Origin: Nautilus pompilius
Taxonomy: Eukaryota > Mollusca > Cephalopoda > Nautilida > Nautilidae
NCBI GenBank assembly: GCA_018389105.1
Contig: JACATO010000091.1
Span: 992,001-1,056,000 of the forward strand
Reading direction: 5' to 3'
DNA: 64,000 nt
Position numbers and translations under genes: made by a program. Below are positions 38,101 to 47,100 of this stretch, piece after piece. The notes under the pieces were generated by a model that was given only the letters and a program-made list of their open reading frames with translations, was not told where the DNA came from and ran no database searches. Numbering within the stretch: the first letter of the stretch is position 1; each line of letters begins with the position of its first letter.

Positions 38101-41100
38101 AGTGTGGAGGGATGTGTAGCTTCGAAGAGCGACGAGCATTTGGCGTGTTGATTGGTTGGTTTGAAAGCTGATTGCTCAGGTTAAATTAATGAGAACATTT
38201 ATGTAGACAGATGGCCTTTACTTACGCAGCTGCACCAACAATGGAATTTTTCAGGAACAAATCCGCAACGATGTGGCAGCAACAGGAAGAATAAATTCTG
38301 AATGGATTCGCAGATTCAAAACGAGCTGCCTCGACGACTACATTGTTCGGAGGTGCGTTCACGATCAGTTGGTCATTATTTTTTGGCTGACTTAGTGTTT
38401 ATCTGTTTTCCCATCCATCGCTGTTTTTTTCAAATTTCCCTTTCTATTCTCTGCCTTTCATTATTATATTTTATGAATTTAACAGGTATGTGGCGACTCC
38501 TAGCGGAGCTTTCCGGGTGTATCCAGGAACCCTGATGGACAAAACCTACGACCCAACTAAGCGAGTCTGGTGGGTTCAGGGCTCAGAAATCTCTTTAATT
38601 ACTAAACTTATAGCGAGGTTAATAGAGACATACGTTAGTGCACTCAGATTCTTTCTTAATTACACAGGATTTGAAAAGCACTGTTAAGTGGTCCCTCAAG
38701 GTTCCCAGTACCCTATTCTGTTTGAGTTCACTAAAGTGAAATGTTTATAAGACTAGAATCAAGAAATAATGATGAGAAAAAATGCAATTCAGATTTTACC
38801 AGTGAAAATGACTCTTTAAAACTGGTTCTACACCAAGGTTGGAGAGGTGTGATGGGGGATACTTCGTTCTTCTAAATCCTCCTCATCAACAGTCAGCCTC
38901 TTTATTAGAGCAACAAACTCTATACATGAAACCCAAATGTTTACACTAATTTAGTAATTCTGTTTCTAACTGACTGCAAAACGAAGGTGTTTAAAGAATT
39001 AGAGGGGGTGGCTGTCGCGCAGGCAGCAGCTTTGAGGGCGTTGTTAAGTCGGGCGCTTGCTTTTTCTATGTCAGGGTCCAGCAAGCATCTGTTTCTGTTC
39101 TTGACAGGTTTGAGAGGGCGCTGGAGTTCCCTGGCCACGTGACACTGACAGCACCCTACTTGGATGTTGGCGGGGCTGGTTACATTGTCACGATGAGTCA
39201 TACAGTGTTCGAGGGCAAGTGAGTATCTTTGCTCCAGATCTTCTCTTTCTGGTTGGTTGGGGAGAGGCCCCTTTTTTATGTATGGTTTCAAAATAATTCA
39301 GATTATGGGTGTGAGGCTGCTGTGGGATCTACAATCGAGCTGAATCCATATCTGTGCTATGTCAGGAGTGTGGGGTTTGTTATCATCACCATAAAAGTAT
39401 TTGTTGAATGAAGGTTTAAGCAGGAGACTTGAGCGAGAGATAACAAATTTGAGGGAATTTGTCAACTAGCATTCGGGGGGGGGGAGGAGTGGTGGTTGAT
39501 GGGATATGAGCAAAGCTCCCTTTTTAGTTGAGGTCTTTAGTTTCACGTTATTCTGTTTCCTAGAGCTGCGGCTCTCCACAGCCCAATGGACAAAGTGGTT
39601 GCTGTGATGGGGATGGATGTCACGCTTGGTTACTTCTACAAGATTCTTGCAGAGAACATCCCTGCTTGTGAGCAGTCAACTGTGACGTAAGTAAGATTCC
39701 TGCATAATAAAATCAATAACTGCCCATCTTTGATAGATGGAAGGAAGGATAACTTGGAATTTTAAAAAAAAAAACAAAATAAAAATCAATTATAGTTTTG
39801 AGCGGATTATCTGTGTTTTTTTCTCCACATGGCTACTTTTTCTTTTCTTTTCTTTCTTTTTTAAATGATGAAGTCTTGTATCGGTGAGACTAAAACCAAT
39901 TTCTGACTTCCTTTTGTTTACTGTAGTGTGCGGATCACCAGTTTACTTAAAGAAATCTTCAGAAACTAATGAGCCATCTTTTGCAGGTGCTTTTTGATGG
40001 ATGACAAAGGTTACCTGATTTCTCATCCAGAGCTGATTGAGCCAAATCGTAAGGGGCCCGTGGAACAGCAGCACATTACTCACAAGGTACGGCCCGGTCC
40101 CGAGATTCTGCGAGTGCCGGTAAGAGTAACACGGCCTTTCTGCTGTCAACAGATGCGCAAAAGAAAAGAAAAAAAAAAATGCAAGAACTTTTGTGTCCTG
40201 AGAAAGCTAGCTGCTGATAGAAAATAGTTAACATTTATGACGATCTAGTATTATAAAAGCAACAAACTCTAGTTTAACCCTTTTCCTTCCATTAACAGAT
40301 TCACTCTGCCATTGACAGGTGATTTGGAATTTCTCCCCAAGGGCACTTGCCAATGCTTAAACAAGCAATTCTGGTACTGCTGATCACATCTGTTAAGAGT
40401 TAAAAAAAAATACTACATTGCCAAAGTCTGAGATCACCAATGCAATCAGTGGAATATGATCATTGATCAGAGATCTCCAACTTTGGCATGGAAAGAGTTA
40501 GAAGCTTGCTTGTTTTGTATGTTTCTCCAAAGTCACGGACCACAGTTTGGTTTGTTCTGTGCCATTAAACAAACACTGCACTCTCTCTGGATAGATTCAG
40601 GGCCCCCGTTGAAACTGATGATCCATAGGTTGGTGTTATCGATTTGTTTTGGTTTCATCATATTCTCTTATTCAGGAACCTCTGGTTGCTAATGACATCC
40701 TCAACCATCGTGGCTTTGTGCAGAAGAAGCTATGCAATCGATACAATGACAGAACAGTTCAGCGGTTTTATCACGTAGGTTTTTAACATCGTCATCATTT
40801 GCTCTGTCCTTCCAAAAATAAACAAATACATGTGCAATAAATAGATAAGTAAACTTTTTTGTTATTGTTTTATCATTAGCATTATTCTATTTTTTTTATT
40901 TTTGCAAAAGGGTAGTCGTGTGCGACAGGGTATTATCTTCCTGTCTCCTTTGTGTAATATTTTATATGAAGAATCCCTATGTAATCCTTGAAATTCTATT
41001 TTGCCGGATGTCTTTTTACTGATAATTTCTTATTACTGGTTCACACAATCACCTCACTTTGTCTCACAGGTGTCACAAAAGATGCAGATGCACACCAGAA

Positions 41101-44100
41101 TGTCTTAAATTGTTCTAAAGAGATAAAGGGGCTACAGATGCCAAATTGTCGTCTTTTATTAATTCTTAATTCGGTCAGTAGTTCTACAGTTCGTCGTTTA
41201 TTATAGACTGACAAAAAAAACCCATCCACATAGTTATCTCCCTTAACAATCATCACAAAACTGCTTTGTCTAAATATAAAACCTTTTGTGGCATATGTAT
41301 TGTTTGTTTGTTTCTAGTTCAATACCAGCCTTGATGTGGTCCTGACCAATCTCGTTCATGGGGAACACTGTGCTCGGTACCAGGTATGTCCAACCGCTTC
41401 ATTGGTTAACACAAGTAGATGGAGCCTCCACAAACCTTGTTGTAAATTTCAGTTCAATATGCAGCGTTGTATACTTTGCGGCTCGTGATCAATGCCTTTT
41501 GTATTTATTTATTATTTTTTTTTGTTTTTAACTACTTTAACCAAATAGTGGCAGACTTTATTCACTTTCTCTAGCTTTGCATTTATGGTTTCTATCTCCC
41601 AATCTGATCAGATTTATGATAAAGCAATACTTTGTTTCCCATTGGATTTGGAAATTTCTGTCTTCCAGCCTATTTCTGAATAGTATCAAAAATAAAAAAA
41701 TAAATTAGCTTTTTTATCATTGTCAAGTGCTCAAGTTTTGGCAATGGCTTGTATTTCCCTTTAGTTCTGTATACAGTTTAATCTCTCCCCCCCCCCTTTT
41801 TTTTTCAGATTATTCAGGTACCTGGAACCAATGCTTTTCTGGGCATAGTCAACCACACCTGTGACACTGCCACAGCGTTTTGTCCCTGCAGCATGGTACG
41901 ACAAGTCTTTCGCTGTTCAGTTCCGTCTGTTTCTTGGCCCATCTTTACTAAACTCACTGTTCAGACAGGTGCTGACTGACCTGACTCTTGTTGTCTTTCA
42001 TTGACCACAGGTTGACCGTCTGTGTCTGAATTGCCACCGCATGGAGCAGAGTGAGTGCGAGTGTCCGTGCGAGTGCCCCCTGGAGATGGATTTTTGTACC
42101 AGAGGGCTGCTGGAAGAAGAAGATGAGTATGTATCCTGCATCTGATTCCTGAAACTCACACTTCTTCTCTGCATCCCGGTGTCTTAGTAGGAATTTATTT
42201 ACCTCTGGTCATTAAAATCGGGTTAAATTGATTGCCTTAAACATGATTCAAAGTTGTTTTTTTTTTTTTTATTTTAAAAAAATATTTTTGGTAGTTTTTC
42301 AAAAGGATTTTTGTGTTTGTGTGATGAGTTGTGGCATTTTAATTGCGGTTGTGGAAAACAGTTTTCTTTTAGTCAAATACTGTTATCTTTCTTTGCCACG
42401 ATTGTCTCTCTACGTCTGTTGATAAGGAAACAGAAAAGCAACTTCTGATCCGTGATTTCCGAACAGCTTCTAGCAACATCGACCAGTTCTCCGCAAATTG
42501 TGATTTAGTTTACTTTATGTAAATGAGCTCTTCCAAGGGATGACTTCTTGTCTCTTGCTGGTATTTTTCACCAGTTGATTTAATTCACTTATTGTTCTCA
42601 TTTTTTGGGGGCTACTGACCCCAAACTATCGGCTTCAATGAGGATAATCCTGTTCACACCCTTGAAGTAAATTTTCCTGCCAAGTTTAAAGTGAATCTAC
42701 GCTATTTACATAATAACTGATTGAAAAACAGCCCGCTAACCGGAATTTTCCTTTTCAGGAACCCGAGCTGCCTGCGCTACCCTGAGGTGAACAAACTGGT
42801 GCAGGTTGACCCCACCCTCACAGCACAACTTAAACAGTGCTACCTCCTCGAATGCAATGACCGAAACACAAAAATGTGAGTACTTAACATAGTTCTGATG
42901 AACCCTTACGTGTCGCAATTTCTTTCTCAGCAATTTCATATCATTGTTGGGCCTTACTCTATTACAGGGAGTGTCTGGGCGTTCTTGGATGCGAGTGGTG
43001 TGAGTTGCAAGAAAACGACAGTGGAGTGGTGGCCCTTAGCAAGGCATACTGCGCTAGCCAGAGTGTGTGCTTCGGTGGAGTTCTGGGCGCCGATACGCCC
43101 TATGATGATGATGTCTCGCCACTTGGTAAATTTCTCGTTGTTGTTTGTCAAGAATTTGTTTTTTCTCATTTATTGGATGTTGTAAACCACATATTGTGAA
43201 ATGAATGTCATCTTCTGCTTCCCTGCCCACAAAACAACTTAAACTCTTTACTTTTAACTACAGTAATAGTAATAAAGGTCATACTTAACTTCCACCAGTG
43301 TAATTCTTGCGTTCGTGGCTGTTTTTATATAATTTTAATCTCCTGGTCTAACTCGATCAAAACTCTGTATTGCTACAACCAGATTTTATTAGTCAAAACA
43401 TTTGCAACTACAGGAATAATTTCTGTAGAAATGATATCCACAAAAATCCAAAAAAACTACTTAATATCTATTTCCCCTAGAAAAACGGGAAAAGAACAAA
43501 ATTAGGGGCATTGATGTCTTGAAGACAAATCCTACCATCATAGGCCTGTCTGTAAAAAGACCATTTTTAATTTATGTAATGCAAGTATCTTTTGTTTTTG
43601 TTTTTTATAGGAGGCCATAATGGCATTTCTATTAGGCACGTCTGTTATCTTATTGATGGTGTTAAATGTTTTTCATATTGTACAAGTGTGGAGTACACAT
43701 CAAATATGTTTACAGTAGAAACCCGTGGGTTACGGTCCCTCTGCATAATTCTCAGCAAATTTGGGTAGAACGCCATTTTCCATGTCACATTGTGAACAGT
43801 GATGGAAGCAGATGGTAGCCTGAAGGGGCTGTAAAGGAAGCAGTGAAGCAACTTCCAGCCAGACTTGGCAGTTTGTGTGCAGTGTTACCATGTTACAGTA
43901 TAATGTTGCTGAAATTAGTGGATCCGTTTGCTCGTTTTTTTAAATTTTTTTTTTAAGTTTCGACAAGTCTACGTACCAGTGAGTGTCAGCAGTTTGCTTG
44001 GACAGCCATGCAACTGCTGCAGCACCATAGCACATTGAAAAAATCGAGTAACACACTCTTGCATTGGTCGGGGTGCGCAGTGCTACCCTTATTGACTAAA

Positions 44101-47100
44101 GAGCAGGGGTTTAGCACCGCCATTCGTTTTTAGACATGGGACTAAACCCCACACCGATCGGCTGGCCAAACTTCACTGGTCTACCATTGCAATTAATGGT
44201 TTGCCAAAGGACTTTTGATACATTCCCATGCATTAAAAAAAAACGGGGACCCAGAGCAGAACTCTCAGCAACTCGTCCGGCTAAATGTATAATCTGCTGT
44301 TGAAAACATCAGTGGCTTCTGTTGATCAGTTTTAAGGCCCACCTCCATTCACTGATATACTATTAAAGATGCTCTTCTTTTCTGGTCTCTAATTCAGCAG
44401 TAATCCTCATTTACTAGTGTTCCATTTTAGTAACTGTATAGATATGTACCAAGAAATTGTAATATGGTTCTTTACCTCTGCCAGTGTTACCTGAAGTGAC
44501 ATTACACAAGGTAGTTATTTCGGATACTACTGGTGTTGTTACTTCCTCGTGATAGATCAGAAAATCTGGGTACCTTTTAGAACCTGCAGTGACCTGGTTA
44601 CCTATGAAATGGGATAATTTTAACTGTACAAACTTACTTTTGTATCTGTGTTAATATTCAGGACCTATAAGATCTGGTCTTCGTGTGTTAACATTCACCC
44701 TGAGCTTTAATTTATTACTAAAATGTTGAGAGGTTTTCCATTTCTGTCATTTGGTTCTTTTCCCTTTAAAACAATTTTGATCCCAAATAGGCTGCATGCT
44801 GTCTATTTAATTCATTTTTGGCTCTTGGACGTCCCACAAACATCAGCAAGACTGTCTGATGCTTAACCCTTATGAAGCTGAAAGTGGGTCCGCTTTGACA
44901 TTTATAACCATTTGATGCTAAAAGCAGATTTACCTCACATCTTTTAAAGCCTCGCAACTTCTCCGATCAAATTCCTGATTTCATATCTTGGTGGATTATT
45001 GAAACTTTCCAGCCCAAAATTTAATTAAGCACCAAAAAGGGTTGAGGAGGAGAGAATTCTGAATGGATTGTATTGCAGCTTTGAGCACAATTTTATTGAA
45101 TGATGCAAGAATCATTGAATCTCTGTATAAAACAGTTCAGACCTGTTCTTAACGATCAGTTCCTTTATTATTTAATATTTTTAAAACTCTTCAAAAAAGA
45201 AGAAAAATGTATGATTTGTTGTATTGTATTTACTATTTTAACTTGTTGCTTCTACAAAGATGTCATATCTCTCTCCTGGGCAGTAGAACTCTCAGTTTTG
45301 CAACTCTTTTGGCAAATACGCTCAATCTATCAACTGACAGGCAAAATTACCTGCAAACACACCTTTCCTACATTTTCAAAAAATTACTTTGTTTTAAAAC
45401 AGATTTCAATAACTTAAAAAATTTATTGTAGATGAGATGATCAGGACATTAGACACACCTAGTATTGTATGAATTGTTCATTGGCAGGAGAATGTAAATA
45501 GCGTGTATAAGCGTAGGTAAATTTGTCTTTTTGACAAAGAAATGAAAAATGTTCAGAATATTATAGGTTTATATTCATATCTTGATTGAGTGAGAGTTAG
45601 TTAGTTAGTTAAATTGTCATCAAACTCAAAATATCAATGTCCAGCGCTAAGGCGACAATTCTGAATATTTGAAGTCTTGATTTCCAGGGAGAGTCCTCTG
45701 TCATAGCATGGCACTGTACAACAAAACCTTGACAAAGAAGTTTTATGTACTCATCTGGTAATTTAACATTTTTTTTTTAAATTATTGATCCCAGAAAGCA
45801 GTTTCCCCACTGAGAATGATTCATTAAAGCTAAAGTTGTGATGTCTACAGTAATAGCTATCCAGCATTTTGAATTGATTCACATTGCTGTCCAGTCAGAA
45901 CAATCAGTTTGTGTAGCATATGCCACTAAGACACTCATCCAGCTGTTTACAGTGTTCATCTGCCGTTATTCAGATATCTTTAAAATGGAAATTTCAGTCG
46001 CTGATGCTAGATTTGGAAAGAAAATGCACATGTTAACAAATCTGCATAAATTTACATATAGGTTTGGTCATACTTAGGAAAGTTTGGCATCACTGTGTGG
46101 AAAATCATGAGCAGGATGATATCAAATGATGTCTGCCAACTTCTCTCTTTTAAAGTGGCTGGACTGGACCCTGAGCCAGTGAACATGAAGAGTACGCCAG
46201 TTGGTCCTGTGGCGGAGGAATTATGGGGTGCTTCCTTGTGCTGGCACTGAGCGTCTATTGCTACCGGCATCATGTGCACAGGTCGACACACCAGTATGTC
46301 ACATCGCTGCCAGAGAACCAGGCTCGCATGTCACACTACTACTACGAGACAGAAGATGTAGATCAACATGAAGAGCCAGGGGCAGGTAACCAAGTCGTTT
46401 GTTGTTTCTGCTTTTGTTTGTTAATTAAAGATGTAGTGCATGTTGTAAGATTGTTGGTTGTTTGTTTTTTTTCTTTCAAGTTATTGTTTTAAAACTCACT
46501 AGAATTTTTTACTGTCTGTCACATTGACCGCCAAACAAGAGCACGCCGATTGTCTTGGATTATTTCAAACACTGTGCTAAGTTATATTATTATTTCTGAG
46601 GGCTTTACTTGTTACGGCCTGTATCCTCCTCCACCTTAAAATTGCCTTTTCCTCAGGGATTTATTTTAAGGGAAGCTTCCTTGATGAATTAGTGGCATAT
46701 TTGGTTTGGCAATCCATGCTATTAGCTTACAACAGAGTCTCAGAGCAAAAATATATTCTTAACATAATAAGAGTTCTTAAATGGGAATCAGTCAGTAGTC
46801 TGGTTTCAGGAGAGAAAAAGAAATCAGTTTTTATCTTTTTTTAAAGACTAAATTGTTCATTATTTCAATTTGATGCCAGTATTATAATTACAACAAGTTT
46901 TGTTGTTGAATGTGCTTCACGTTGTTTCAATCCATGGTTTCACATGAAATTTGATATACGAAGTCTGTTGAAAAAGTATCCGACTTTATTTTTTCCCGAT
47001 GACGTTAGGGAGGCAAAAGTGTGCATAGTGGAGCCGCATGCCTTCATGCGCATGCATGGTTTTTGGCAGGCTTGCCGGATACGTCAGTCACTGTCAAGCA

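Larger units (their letters stand above)
40087..42758 (+). other. CACHD1 introns between exons r and w
   Basis: Introns 40087-40675, 40775-41317, 41384-41808 and 42127-42758, separated by small exons. No mobile element or gene recognised in them. Confidence 0.6.
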
